From positions 124,001-188,000 of the forward strand of contig NZ_QUOK01000006.1 in NCBI RefSeq assembly GCF_003390325.1: DNA of 64,000 bases, in the 5' to 3' direction. The first letter of the stretch is position 1. Each line of letters begins with the position of its first letter. Below are positions 34,672 through 44,376 of the stretch, in pieces. Position numbers and translations under genes: made by a program. The notes under the pieces are model-generated. The model made no database searches. It was given only the letters and a program-made list of their open reading frames with translations, and was not told the origin of the DNA. This DNA comes from Rhodohalobacter sp. SW132 (GTDB taxonomy: Bacteria; Bacteroidota; Rhodothermia; Balneolales; Balneolaceae).

Positions 34672-36921
34672 ATGCGATTATCTGTTACGTGTAAATCAAT
34701 TTTCAGTATCCTGATTCTCTTTATCTGCTTCTCTGCTTCCGGCGTTCAGGGGCAGAACCAGGATGAGACTCTCCACTATCAGAGTCTGCAGCATGCGCTG
34801 TTTTCCGCCGGTCAGCTTTCCGGGCTTAGTGGTCCGCAGAATGTAACATGGATTGATGGCGGTGAGCGCTACTCCTACATGATTCAGGATCCCGAAACCC
34901 GCACCACAGAAATTCGGGCATACAACCCGACTGACCAGTCTGATGAACTGATCCTGAACACCTCCGGCCTGACCTTCCCCGATAGTGATCGTCAGTTCGA
35001 ATTCCGCTCATTCCAGTGGTCTGCTGATTTCAGGTATCTCGTATTTCAATCAAATTTCAGCCCCATCTACCGGTATTCCGGCACGGCCGATTATTACTAC
35101 TACTCAATCGAAGATGAATCCCTTGATTTGATCGCCGGTGCAGCCTTCACGGCAGAACTATCACCGGACGGCAGAAAAGTTGCCTATCACCGCGATGGCG
35201 AAATGTTTGTTTTTGACCTGGAATCGGGTGAAGAAACCCAGCTTACGTTCGATTCAGAGGAGAATCTTTATAACGGACGTTTTGGATGGGTGTATGAAGA
35301 GGAGTTCGGACTGGTGCAGGCGTGGAAATGGTCGAACGACAGCCGCTACATCGCCTACTGGCAGAGTGATGAAGATCATGTGGAACGGTTTGTTTCCACC
35401 GACTACGAAGGTAGCTATCCCGAATATACAGATATCCCCTACCCTAAAGTCGGCTCAGAAAACCCGGTTGTGAACATCGGAGTGATAGATACCGAAACCG
35501 GCGAAAACCGTTGGATGGACCTTGACATCGGAGATGGCTTGATCCCAAGAATCTACTGGACCAGCAACGACGGTGAACTGGCCGTTGTGTGGATGAATCG
35601 TCAGCAAAATCAGCTTCAGCTCCACTTTCATGATGCTACAAACGGCAGCGGTGAGATGGTGATGGAGGAAAAGTCGGATGCCGGCTGGATTGATGTCTAT
35701 GATTTTTTTGCCGGAATTGATGACTACTTTTTCTTCCCGGAAAATCGCGACGAGTTTTTATGGATATCCGATCGAAATGGATATAAACATCTCTATCGCT
35801 ACAGTTACAGCGGTGACCTGATGAACCAGGTTACAGATGGTGATTGGGAAGTAACCAACGTTTTTGCCGTGAACTCCGATAAGGAGCGCATCTATTATGA
35901 ATCTACTGAAGAAAGTCCGCTGGAAAGGCATCTCTATTCAATCCGGTTTGATGGCAGCGGCAAAAACAAATACACGGAAACTGCGGGCCGCCACTCAATC
36001 AGCATGGGACCTGACGGCAAATATTTTATTGATACATGGTCAAATGTGGAGACACCAACACAGGTTGAGCTCCGCACAACGGAAAATGGCGGTGATCAGC
36101 TCGAAATGCTGGTAGCCAATGAACGGGTGAAGCAGTACATCGAAGAGTATAACTATTCACCGCGCGAACTTTTCAGTTTCACTACGGAAGACGGTCAGGA
36201 ACTGGATGGTTATATGATCCGCCCGCCCGATTTTGACCCCGAACACGCTCACCCGCTCATTATGATGATTTATGGCGGTCCGAGTTCACAAGGTGTATAC
36301 AATCAGTTCGAAACGAACGCCTGGGTGCAGTACCTCGCCCAGGAAGGATTTGTCATCGCCAATGTGAATAATCGCGGAAGCGGCGGATATGGCCGTGATT
36401 TCGAAAAGGTAGTGTATGAAAACCTCGGAGAATGGGAGACTTATGATGTGGTTCAAACTGCAAAGTATCTCGGTTCCTACGACTGGGTGGATCAGGAGCG
36501 AATGGCTATCCGCGGCCACAGTTATGGCGGGTATGTTGCCGCGCTCTCTATGGTGCTTCATCCCGGCGTGTTCCAGGTGGGCCTGGTTGGTGCGCCGGTC
36601 ACCGATTGGCGGCTCTACGACACCATCTACACCGAACGGTACATGGGCCTTCTTGAGGAAAATGAAGAGAATTATACCAACAGTTCCGTAATGGAACACG
36701 CACGGAATTTTACCGGAAATATGCTTGTGGCACACTCCTCAATGGACGAAAACGTGCACATTCAAAACACCATGCAAATGCTTACCGCGTTCACGAATGC
36801 CGGAAAAGATATTGATGTTAGAATTTATCCTCCCGGAGCTCATGGCGTGGCGTATAATCAACAAAGCTACCTGCTGCTTCACCAGGTGTATACACGATAT
36901 TTGAACAGGCATTTGAAGTAG
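34672..36921 (+). CDS. S9 family dipeptidyl peptidase IV-like serine peptidase
   Basis: A 749-aa secreted peptidase with signal peptide (cleavage near GVQG, residue 27), an eight-bladed propeller N-terminal domain (about 40-490; includes FGWVYEEEF, the Glu pair that binds the substrate N-terminus in DPP-IV) and an alpha/beta-hydrolase domain. The catalytic triad is S617 (GHSYGG), D692 (SMDENVH) and H724 (GAHGVA). It releases dipeptides or tripeptides with Pro at the penultimate site and probably serves periplasmic peptide feeding. Its stop codon abuts a heptamer repeat tract. Confidence 0.93.
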   Translation: MRLSVTCKSIFSILILFICFSASGVQGQNQDETLHYQSLQHALFSAGQLSGLSGPQNVTWIDGGERYSYMIQDPETRTTEIRAYNPTDQSDELILNTSGLTFPDSDRQFEFRSFQWSADFRYLVFQSNFSPIYRYSGTADYYYYSIEDESLDLIAGAAFTAELSPDGRKVAYHRDGEMFVFDLESGEETQLTFDSEENLYNGRFGWVYEEEFGLVQAWKWSNDSRYIAYWQSDEDHVERFVSTDYEGSYPEYTDIPYPKVGSENPVVNIGVIDTETGENRWMDLDIGDGLIPRIYWTSNDGELAVVWMNRQQNQLQLHFHDATNGSGEMVMEEKSDAGWIDVYDFFAGIDDYFFFPENRDEFLWISDRNGYKHLYRYSYSGDLMNQVTDGDWEVTNVFAVNSDKERIYYESTEESPLERHLYSIRFDGSGKNKYTETAGRHSISMGPDGKYFIDTWSNVETPTQVELRTTENGGDQLEMLVANERVKQYIEEYNYSPRELFSFTTEDGQELDGYMIRPPDFDPEHAHPLIMMIYGGPSSQGVYNQFETNAWVQYLAQEGFVIANVNNRGSGGYGRDFEKVVYENLGEWETYDVVQTAKYLGSYDWVDQERMAIRGHSYGGYVAALSMVLHPGVFQVGLVGAPVTDWRLYDTIYTERYMGLLEENEENYTNSSVMEHARNFTGNMLVAHSSMDENVHIQNTMQMLTAFTNAGKDIDVRIYPPGAHGVAYNQQSYLLLHQVYTRYLNRHLK

Positions 36922-37075
36922 TTCAGGGTTCAGGGTGCAGGGCGCAAGGTACAGGATTCAGGGTGCAGGGCAACCTGGCAGAGTGCTGAGCGAAGCGAAG
37001 TTCCTGCCAGAATTGTCGGTACAGGGTGCAAGGTGCAGGGTACAAGGTTCAGGGATCAGGGATCAGGGTTCAAGA
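36922..37075 (+). repeat. Heptamer repeat array (TTCAGGG/TGCAGGG type), left of the four-helix-bundle gene
   Basis: Starting on the base after the peptidase stop codon: seven 7-base units (TTCAGGG, TTCAGGG, TGCAGGG, CGCAAGG, TACAGGA, TTCAGGG, TGCAGGG), then a 49-base interruption (36971-37019), then eight further units. The interruption holds a 7-bp perfect inverted repeat CTGGCAG / CTGCCAG (36975-37010). The array is matched in reverse at 37541-37582. Confidence 0.9.
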
Positions 37076-37166
37076 TGTAGATTAAAAGTAATTTGGACAT
37101 TTAGTGTAAGGTATCTTGAGATTTTTACTCTTACTTATATAATGAGTAAATAAAAGTTCTCTTGAT

Positions 37167-37526
37167 ATGAGCTACAAAAAGTTAAAAATCTGGCAATTAG
37201 CTAAAGAGCTATCCGTAGAGATTCATACGATGACAATGCAGCTGCCAAAATTTGAATTGTACGAAACGGGCAGTCAAATCAGAAGATCATCAAAATCCAT
37301 TCGTTCAAATATTGTTGAGGGCTATGGACGAAGGAGATATAAAGCAGATTTTATTCGATTTCTGGTTTATGCTCATTCATCCGTTGATGAAACTCGAGAC
37401 CACCTAGAAACACTTATTGAAACAGGCTCATTTAACGATCAAACAGAATTCAAAAGAATTTCGGAAAAACTGGATCAAACTGGCAGAATGATCTACAAAT
37501 ATATACAAAGCGTAGAACAGCGATAA
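37167..37526 (+). CDS. Four-helix-bundle protein of the S23/23S-rRNA intervening-sequence family
   Basis: A 119-aa helical protein with the family pattern [35 protein letters not shown] and [20 protein letters not shown]. First described as an ORF within intervening sequences of Leptospira 23S rRNA, the family is now widespread in bacterial chromosomes; its biochemical role is not settled. Here it sits in a cassette with heptamer repeats in opposite orientation at both ends, wedged between the peptidase stop codon and the deaminase start codon, and has its own short leader (37076-37166). Confidence 0.9.
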   Translation: MSYKKLKIWQLAKELSVEIHTMTMQLPKFELYETGSQIRRSSKSIRSNIVEGYGRRRYKADFIRFLVYAHSSVDETRDHLETLIETGSFNDQTEFKRISEKLDQTGRMIYKYIQSVEQR

Positions 37527-37540
37527 GTATAAATCTTCGA

Positions 37541-37582
37541 TCCTGCGCCCTGCACCTTGAACCCTGAACCTTGAACCATGAA
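37541..37582 (-). repeat. Heptamer repeat array, right of the four-helix-bundle gene (inverted)
   Basis: Six 7-base units (CCCTGAA/CCTTGAA/CCCTGCA type), the reverse complement of the left array. The last unit, CCATGAA, contains the ATG of the deaminase gene, so the array ends inside the next coding sequence. Confidence 0.88.
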
Positions 37583-38012
37583 ACCACATCTACCACACAT
37601 GAACGCAGCAATTGAAATTGCTGAAAAATATCAAACTCCTTTTGGAGCGGCATTGGCGATGGGTGACCAGCTTTTTGTTACGGCGGCCAATCAGACCAAA
37701 GAGCTGAACGATCCCACCGCGCATGCTGAGATCATGGCCATTCGTAATCTTGGGGAGCACATCAAAAAAACGGACCTCTCCGGTTTTACACTCTATACAA
37801 CCTGCGAGCCGTGCCCGATGTGCATGAGCGCGGCTATTTGGGCAAAAATTGAAACCATCTTTTTTGGATGTGACATCCCGACGATCTCGCGGTTTATGGA
37901 TCAGATCGACCTGAGCTGCCGGGATATAAATCAGCACAGTTTCCGGCGTGTTGAAATTGGAGAGCCAGTCATGCCGGAGGCTTGTCTGGAACTGCTTAGA
38001 AAGTTCTCTTAG
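37578..38012 (+). CDS. Nucleoside/base deaminase of the CDA superfamily (guanine deaminase-like)
   Basis: A 144-aa zinc deaminase: H49-A-E51 supplies a Zn ligand and the proton shuttle, and P78-C79-P-M-C82 the other two ligands. GCDIPTISRFMDQID and the C-terminal part resemble GuaD-type guanine deaminases more than TadA, which would have a longer RNA-binding tail. It may deaminate guanine or a related base. The start at 37578 falls inside the repeat array; an ATG at 37599 (MNAAIEIAEKY) is an alternative that matches family N-termini equally well. Confidence 0.85.
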   Translation: MKPHLPHMNAAIEIAEKYQTPFGAALAMGDQLFVTAANQTKELNDPTAHAEIMAIRNLGEHIKKTDLSGFTLYTTCEPCPMCMSAAIWAKIETIFFGCDIPTISRFMDQIDLSCRDINQHSFRRVEIGEPVMPEACLELLRKFS

Positions 38013-38223
38013 ATGACGTATTAATTCTACGTAAAAAAACAGCGTACATATAAACTTCGAGTCATTTCCCTACTGTTCAAAGATTTGACTGGTGATGAAA
38101 ACCATATTATTTATCCGTGATGTGCGTAAGTTTGTTTTCTTTAAAATGTGGCTCACAGCGACTATTTGATTTAGATATAAATAGTTATAGTTTAGCCCTG
38201 ACTTCAAATGCAGATGAAATGTT

Positions 38224-39570
38224 GTGAAAATACTTATTGCTGGTGCCGGTGAAGTGGGATTTGAGCTTAGTAAAATCCTTTCTGAAGAACAACACGATGT
38301 AACCGTTCTTGACCAGCGCCAGAGATGTTTACAGCGGGTTATTGAAAACCTGGACGTACTTACCGTTCAGGGTAATGCCACCTCACCCCATGCCCTCGTC
38401 GACGCCGGTGCCAAACAAGCCGACATGATGGTTGCTGTTACAAGTGTTGATGAAGTTAATATTATCGCTTCTATGATGGCAAAACGACTGGGAGTAAAAA
38501 GAGTTATTGCACGTGTGCGCAACGACGAACTTTCCCGAAAAGATGCTCCTATTCCCCCTTCTGAGCTCGGAATTGATGTTCTCATCCACCCGGAAGAGAG
38601 TGCGGCCAACGAAATCTTTCAGCTGGTTAAACGTGCGTCTGCCAGCGACGTCGTCCCATTAGCTGAGAACCGCCTGCAGATGATCGGTTTGCGGGTTGAA
38701 AGTCAATCTGAAATCGCTAATAAGACATTAGTTGAAGTTGCCAGTATCCTCGAAAACATCGATTTCAGGGTTGTTGCTATTTCCAGGCGGGGATCTACAA
38801 TCATTCCCAGGGGAAATAACCGGTTGGTACCATTGGATCATGTTTTTTTGATCACACGAACTGAACACGTGAAAAAACTGGTCATGTTAACCGGGCATGA
38901 TGATATTAAACTTCGAAAGGTAATGATTGCCGGCGGAAGTGAGGTTGGCAGATTACTTGCAAAAAAATTATCTGCCGATCAAAAACGGTGGCAGGTTAAA
39001 CTAATTGAACCCGATAAAGAACTTGCCAGTAGCATCGCCGGGGCACAAAGAGAGATTCTCGTACTGAATGGTGATCCTACCGACCCAAACTTGCTGGTAA
39101 TCGAAGGGGTACAAGAGATGGATGCCTTTATTTCCGTTACGGAAGATGAGGAGTCCAACATCATTTCCTGTTTGATGGCCAAACACCTGGAGGTGCAAAA
39201 AACAGTAGCGCTGGTCTCAAAATCACAATACGTTCCACTCAGCCAAACTATTGGGATTGATGCAATTGTAAATGTAAAAGCCTCTGCATCCGATGAAATT
39301 CACCGACAAATCCGGCAAGGTATGATGCTTACCGTAAAAGCACTTACCGGGATTAAGGCAGAGGTAATTGAAGTTATTGCCGGGGAAAACTGCCAGATCT
39401 TAAATACACCCATCCACTCGATGAAAATTCCCGATGGAATCGTTATTGGCGGAATTGTTAGTGGGGATAACGTGGAAGTCGCAACCGGAAGTTCAGTCAT
39501 CCGGAAAGATGACCGGGTTATAATTTTTGCGCTGCCGAAAGCCATTAAAGAAGTAGAAAAAATATTCTGA
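38224..39570 (+). CDS. trkA: Trk system potassium uptake regulator TrkA
   Basis: The peripheral NAD-binding gating subunit of the Trk K+ importer. The 448-aa protein has two RCK repeats: a Rossmann fold starting at residue 1 (KILIAGAGEVGFELSK) and a second at about 233 (KVMIAGGSEVGRLLAK), each followed by a TrkA-C domain (about 140-220 and 365-448). The start is GTG at 38224, placing the nucleotide-binding glycine loop at residues 6-11 as in homologues. Its TGA overlaps the trkH ATG (TGATG). Confidence 0.95.
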   Translation: MKILIAGAGEVGFELSKILSEEQHDVTVLDQRQRCLQRVIENLDVLTVQGNATSPHALVDAGAKQADMMVAVTSVDEVNIIASMMAKRLGVKRVIARVRNDELSRKDAPIPPSELGIDVLIHPEESAANEIFQLVKRASASDVVPLAENRLQMIGLRVESQSEIANKTLVEVASILENIDFRVVAISRRGSTIIPRGNNRLVPLDHVFLITRTEHVKKLVMLTGHDDIKLRKVMIAGGSEVGRLLAKKLSADQKRWQVKLIEPDKELASSIAGAQREILVLNGDPTDPNLLVIEGVQEMDAFISVTEDEESNIISCLMAKHLEVQKTVALVSKSQYVPLSQTIGIDAIVNVKASASDEIHRQIRQGMMLTVKALTGIKAEVIEVIAGENCQILNTPIHSMKIPDGIVIGGIVSGDNVEVATGSSVIRKDDRVIIFALPKAIKEVEKIF

Positions 39571-41084
39571 TGATTGATCAGCTTAAACAGAGTAAAAACA
39601 GGCCGAGAATAGATTTTAAGCTGGTTAGCGGAATTCTTGGCGGGTTGATTTTCTTCCTTGGTTTTGCACTCCTTCTGCCTTTTCTGATTGCATTGATTTA
39701 CAATGAGCCTTCCTGGGAAGCCTTCCTGATTACCGCAACCGGATCGATGGCAGCCGGTTCAGCGCTATATTTCATCTATCGTCCGGTAGAAGAACTAAGA
39801 ATGAGAGAGGCATTTTTAATTGTTACTCTCACCTGGTTCATCGGGTCTTTAATCGGTGCTCTTCCGTTCACATTATCCGGCACCCTGGAATCGTATACGG
39901 ATGCCGTATTTGAAACCATGAGCGGACTGAGCACTACGGGAGCTACTATTCTCGGCGGGGAAACACCGGCCGGAATTATAAATCCCGCGATTGAAGACCT
40001 TGACAATAGTCTGCTGTTTTGGCGATCGCTCGCCCACTGGCTTGGCGGCATGGGGATTATTGTGCTTACACTTGCTTTGTTGCCACTGCTCGGTATTGGT
40101 GGTATGGAGCTTTTTCGGGCGGAATACTCCGGGTCCACCTCCGATAAACTCACGCCACGCATCAGGGAAACAGCGCTCCTTCTCTGGACCGTGTATTTGG
40201 GAATGACCGCTATACAGTTTCTGCTGCTATGGCTGCATCCCGCCATGGATTGGTTTGATGCTATCAATCACGCCTTTTCTACCCTCGCCACCGGTGGGTT
40301 TTCAAATCTAAACGACTCGGTTGGCGGTTTCGACTCCGTTTATATTGATGTAGTGATTACCATATTTATGTTTCTCGCGGGTATCAACTTTGCCATGCAT
40401 TTCAGACTATTTACCGGGGATCTGAAAAGTTTTTTGGGCAACAGAGAAATACGTTTCTATACGCTGCTAACGGCTTTGTTTATTGTGGGTGTATCAGGTG
40501 GCCTTTGGCTGATAGACCACTACTCGTTTGGTGATGCCCTGCGGTATGGATCATTCCAGGTGCTCGCCATCCTGACGACCACCGGTTTTGGAACAGACGA
40601 CTACGCACTCTGGATGCCTTTCACCTCATTTCTGCTGTTTCTATTATTTTTTACTGGTGGGTGTGCAGGGTCAACCGGTGGCGGAATCAAAATGATACGC
40701 CTTTTGATTATCGCAAAAAACGTGGGCCGCGAATTCAAACAAATTATCCATCCGCATGCTGTGCTGCCGGTACGGGTCGGAAACAGGGTGATCGATTCAG
40801 GAATTCTGAAAACCATTCTCGGTTTTTTTGTCGTTTATTTCCTCATTTTTTTAGCCGGGGCATTAATTATGAGTTTCATGGGCTACGACTTTATGTCTGC
40901 AATGGGTGCCAGCATCGCCTGTCTTGGCAATATCGGACCCGCCTGGGGGGATTTTGGGCCTACCGATGAGTATGCGCATGTACCGATCCTGGGTAAGTGG
41001 GTTTTACTCATTCTGATGATGATTGGCCGGCTGGAGCTCTTTACCGTGCTCGTGATTTTTACTCCTTGGTTCTGGAAGAATTAG
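39570..41084 (+). CDS. trkH: Trk potassium uptake channel subunit TrkH
   Basis: A 504-aa integral membrane K+ transporter with four M1-P-M2 repeats. Filter-like loops are visible: TMSGLSTTGATIL, FSTLATGGFS, AILTTTGFGTDDY and ACLGNIGPAWGDFG, plus the family GGCAGSTGGGIKM. TrkH works with TrkA above it to import K+, a first response to salt stress. The start codon overlaps trkA. A hairpin between it and the convergent channel gene probably ends the transcript. Confidence 0.95.
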   Translation: MIDQLKQSKNRPRIDFKLVSGILGGLIFFLGFALLLPFLIALIYNEPSWEAFLITATGSMAAGSALYFIYRPVEELRMREAFLIVTLTWFIGSLIGALPFTLSGTLESYTDAVFETMSGLSTTGATILGGETPAGIINPAIEDLDNSLLFWRSLAHWLGGMGIIVLTLALLPLLGIGGMELFRAEYSGSTSDKLTPRIRETALLLWTVYLGMTAIQFLLLWLHPAMDWFDAINHAFSTLATGGFSNLNDSVGGFDSVYIDVVITIFMFLAGINFAMHFRLFTGDLKSFLGNREIRFYTLLTALFIVGVSGGLWLIDHYSFGDALRYGSFQVLAILTTTGFGTDDYALWMPFTSFLLFLLFFTGGCAGSTGGGIKMIRLLIIAKNVGREFKQIIHPHAVLPVRVGNRVIDSGILKTILGFFVVYFLIFLAGALIMSFMGYDFMSAMGASIACLGNIGPAWGDFGPTDEYAHVPILGKWVLLILMMIGRLELFTVLVIFTPWFWKN

Positions 41085-41102
41085 GTTCGCCTTCGAAAAA
41101 TA

Positions 41103-41127
41103 CTCCAAGGGTTCGAAACCCTTGGAG
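41103..41127. terminator. Bidirectional hairpin between trkH and the K+ channel gene
   Basis: A perfect 11-bp stem CTCCAAGGGTT / AACCCTTGGAG with a 3-base loop, 19 bases after trkH and in front of the convergent channel gene's end. No T-run follows closely on the plus strand, so the strength is uncertain. Confidence 0.65.
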
Positions 41128-41211
41128 GGTTGCAAGTAACAAGAGCTCATAAAAAACATCCTGTACCGCACAACCTAATAATGCCAATATGTTTAATCAG
41201 GTTGTATGATA

Positions 41212-42912
41212 TCATGAGGAATTTTTCTCGAATTTATGGGTAAACTCACTCTCCCCATCAGGTGAACCAATTAAAATAATCTCCTGATCCATTTTCAAAA
41301 CCCGGTCAGGTTTTGGACTAACAACCATTCCTTCATCTTTACATTTTATAGCCATCACAGTACACCCGGTTTTTTTCCTGATTTCCGATTTGATTAAACT
41401 TTTGCCGGCAAGATTTTGATTAACCTTATGATTAAAAACATTCAAGCCCTCTGCTAAAATTAATACGTCCTGGCCCTCCAGAATATTAAAGATGGAGTTT
41501 GCCCCCATTGTAGCATAGGACATCACAAAATCTGCTCCTGCCCGGTGAAGAGTATTTATATTTTTTTCAAACGTTGCCCTGCTTACAATTTCCATTTTTG
41601 ATGAAAGCTGCCGGCAATAAATGGTCAGATATATATTAATATCATCATCATGTGTAGTTATTAATGTGGTATGGGCCTCATGCAGGCCTGCTTTTTCCAG
41701 AACTTTACTATCTGCAGCATCACCTAAAATATATTTATCTTTATTCCGAATACGTTCCGGATTCTTATCAATAATACGATAGTCAATTCCACGTTCTTGC
41801 AGCGATCTCGCTGCTGCCCGGCCTACCCGACCTGCTCCAATAATCACTACAGGCCGGTCTGATACGTGATAGATGCTAACCAGTTCATCATATGCCCTTA
41901 GCTGTTCAACAGAACCTGCAAGTACCAAAACTGTCTTTTCTGTAATAACAGACTCAGGCAGCGCCTGTTTAAACTCCCCACGCTCCCATATACCTACAAC
42001 CGATACACCCGTTGCCTCACGAAGACCACTTTCTCTTAATGTTTTTCCTATTAATGGGGTTTCCTGCGCAGTTGCTTCACCTATTACTAATTGATCAATA
42101 TGTCCAATTACATGTACACGGGCATTGCCACCGAGTGTACGTCGTGCCAGAGCACGCCCAAGAATCTCACCCATCTGCAATACATGATCAGCCCCGGCAA
42201 GCTGTAAAATATCTACTGAATCTGCAGACGCAGCTGTAGCCACAATTTTTATTTCCTTGTTGAAATCTCTAACTGTAAAAGCAACATTCGTATTTGCAGT
42301 ATCTGCCCCTGAAGCTACTACAAGGCTCGCCTCTTCAATGCAGAGATTTTTATATGTATCAAAATCCGTGGGATCATTATTTACTACATTGTAGTCAAGA
42401 TCTGCAAGATCGAGTGCTTTTTGAAGGTCCGGTTCCAAAATAGCATACTCTATCTTGTAAGATACGAGTTTTTTGATCAGAGCATCCGTTATGGGGTTAA
42501 GTTCCGTAATAATCACATGATTGCTGGTTCCTTCAGGCAGCTTTTTGGGAGCCTTGGCTTGATTGATTGCTTTCATCCAGGGTGCATAGAAAAATTCAAT
42601 AAATGTGAATGGCAACATCACTAAAAGAAAAAGAACGCCTGAAAAAAGAACCAACATCGAAAATGAGCGACCCAAGTCTGATGAGAAAACTATATCCCCA
42701 AAACCAAGAGTGCTCATGGTAACTAATACCCAGTAAAACCCGGTCATCCATGAGTGCTCCTGACCCTCGTATAAAGCTACGTAGTGGAAAAGAACAGAAT
42801 AACTTACGTACATTAAAAAAAGTACACCAAGAAATTTTAGCAGCTTTTTAACATTGGTACGAGTTCGCCTGTTTGCAAAAAAATAAGAGAGCTGTGATCC
42901 TAAAAACTTCAA
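41212..42912 (-). CDS. Two-RCK potassium channel family protein
   Basis: A 566-aa channel subunit. Two membrane helices (about 25-45 and 85-107) flank a pore loop with filter T68-L-G-F-G-D73, a K+-channel-type sequence with Leu in place of the usual Val/Ile. Then come two RCK/TrkA-N domains: one near 130-250 (HVIITELNPITDALIKKL, with a weak glycine loop) and one near 350-470 (VVIIGAGRVGRAAARSL), and a TrkA-C-like domain after each. Probable K+ efflux or leak channel gated by nucleotide. It is convergent with trkAH, so import and release systems share one locus. Confidence 0.9.
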   Translation of the reverse strand: MKFLGSQLSYFFANRRTRTNVKKLLKFLGVLFLMYVSYSVLFHYVALYEGQEHSWMTGFYWVLVTMSTLGFGDIVFSSDLGRSFSMLVLFSGVLFLLVMLPFTFIEFFYAPWMKAINQAKAPKKLPEGTSNHVIITELNPITDALIKKLVSYKIEYAILEPDLQKALDLADLDYNVVNNDPTDFDTYKNLCIEEASLVVASGADTANTNVAFTVRDFNKEIKIVATAASADSVDILQLAGADHVLQMGEILGRALARRTLGGNARVHVIGHIDQLVIGEATAQETPLIGKTLRESGLREATGVSVVGIWERGEFKQALPESVITEKTVLVLAGSVEQLRAYDELVSIYHVSDRPVVIIGAGRVGRAAARSLQERGIDYRIIDKNPERIRNKDKYILGDAADSKVLEKAGLHEAHTTLITTHDDDINIYLTIYCRQLSSKMEIVSRATFEKNINTLHRAGADFVMSYATMGANSIFNILEGQDVLILAEGLNVFNHKVNQNLAGKSLIKSEIRKKTGCTVMAIKCKDEGMVVSPKPDRVLKMDQEIILIGSPDGESEFTHKFEKNSS

Positions 42913-43125
42913 GTCTACAATCTTTGATTAAATTTCGATCTAAATTATCCACCCATTTACACAATTCCTAACAACCCGGGCAGATATATATAGTATCCCG
43001 AATATTCTGATTCCGTAGAAAGAAAATATTTACATTAGATTCAGTGGAATTTCATCAGGTGAAATGATTATTTTTAAGACTTTCTAATATTTAGGATTCC
43101 TAAATTAAATTAATCAACTAGATTT

Positions 43126-44376
43126 GTGAATCGATCCGCGGCCGGGCTACTTTTCTTATTGATGTTTTTCTACTCTCAGAGCCTCTATGCACAAAGTGGA
43201 AGCCTGGAGCCCATTCCAAATGTGTACCTGGATTGTAGTTCCTGTGATGTTACCTACATCCGTTCCAACGTTACGTTTGTAAATTATGTACGTGATCAAT
43301 CAGACGCTTCTATTTATCTGAACATTACGGATCAGCGTACCGGTGGTGGCGGCCGCGAATACACACTTGTTTTTTCTGAAATTGGTGTGCCTGAAGGACG
43401 GGTTGATACCCTCCGTTACACTTCACCAAGTTCCGATAGCAGTGATGAGCGAAGAATCGGGCTGAATCGCTACATAAAAATTGGCCTGGTCCCATATGTC
43501 AGCCAGACGGTTGCTATGCGTGCACTTGATATTTTCTATGAAGCCCCTGAAACCGATGAGGACGAGGAAGAGATTGATGATCCATGGGATAACTGGATTT
43601 TTGATTTGAACCTGCGCTCAAATTTAAGTGGTCAGGATACGGAGACTAATTTCGGTCTCTACAGCGGATTTGAAGCCGAACGTACGACACATGACTGGAA
43701 AATCAGGGCTCGGATGCGTGGAGAAATTCGCCGCCGAACGGTTGAGCTTACAAACCGAACACTTAATGTAAATCGCGACTGGGGTGATTACTGGGGAATG
43801 GTCGGGTACAGCCTGACAAGCCATTCCACCGTGGCTCTTTTCTCTTATGTAGGATTTAACCGAACCAATAATATTGCGCTGCGTACCTACCTGGCGCCCG
43901 CTATTGAGTATAATTTCTTTCCTTACGATGAATTTCAGCAGCGGCGTTTTATTGTTCAATACCAGGTAACCCCAACCTACCGCAGATACTACAACACAAC
44001 TATTTTCCTGCAGGATTCAGAACTTATTATGTCGCAGGAACTCTCTACCCGTCTGCGCTACGATCAGCGATGGGGACGTATTGATATCCGGCTGTCGGGT
44101 ATGCACTTTTTTCATGACTCCAGTATCAACCGTTTTGAAGTGAATCCATCCTTCAACATTCGAATAATTCGCGGGCTATCTGTCAGCCTTTCTGGCCGGT
44201 ACCGAATCATCAACGACCAGTTATCGCTCGAACTGCCTACAGATGTTGACCCCAACGATCCCGAATCCATCATCCGCGGTGTTCAGCGCCCCACTTCTTT
44301 TGATTATTCAATCTCATTTGGCTTATCGTACACTTTCGGTTCCATTTACAACAATATTGTGAACCCAAGGTTTTAA
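43126..44376 (+). CDS. Outer-membrane beta-barrel protein of unknown function
   Basis: 416 aa with GTG start at 43126 and a clear signal peptide (cleavage after YAQ, residue 23). The mature N-terminus carries VYLDCSSCDVTYIRSNVTFVNY and ITDQRTGGGGREYTLVF, a conserved soluble domain I have seen in hypothetical proteins but cannot name. It has two Cys four apart that could form a disulfide. An acidic stretch (DEDEEEIDDP, about 145-155) precedes about 14 barrel-like strands with Arg/Tyr/Thr alternation. Divergent from the channel gene; downstream gene is convergent. Confidence 0.6.
   Translation: MNRSAAGLLFLLMFFYSQSLYAQSGSLEPIPNVYLDCSSCDVTYIRSNVTFVNYVRDQSDASIYLNITDQRTGGGGREYTLVFSEIGVPEGRVDTLRYTSPSSDSSDERRIGLNRYIKIGLVPYVSQTVAMRALDIFYEAPETDEDEEEIDDPWDNWIFDLNLRSNLSGQDTETNFGLYSGFEAERTTHDWKIRARMRGEIRRRTVELTNRTLNVNRDWGDYWGMVGYSLTSHSTVALFSYVGFNRTNNIALRTYLAPAIEYNFFPYDEFQQRRFIVQYQVTPTYRRYYNTTIFLQDSELIMSQELSTRLRYDQRWGRIDIRLSGMHFFHDSSINRFEVNPSFNIRIIRGLSVSLSGRYRIINDQLSLELPTDVDPNDPESIIRGVQRPTSFDYSISFGLSYTFGSIYNNIVNPRF

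Noticed and set aside
36922-37582. Heptamer arrays as a CRISPR array
   Set aside because: Units are contiguous 7-mers with no spacers of constant length and no cas genes.
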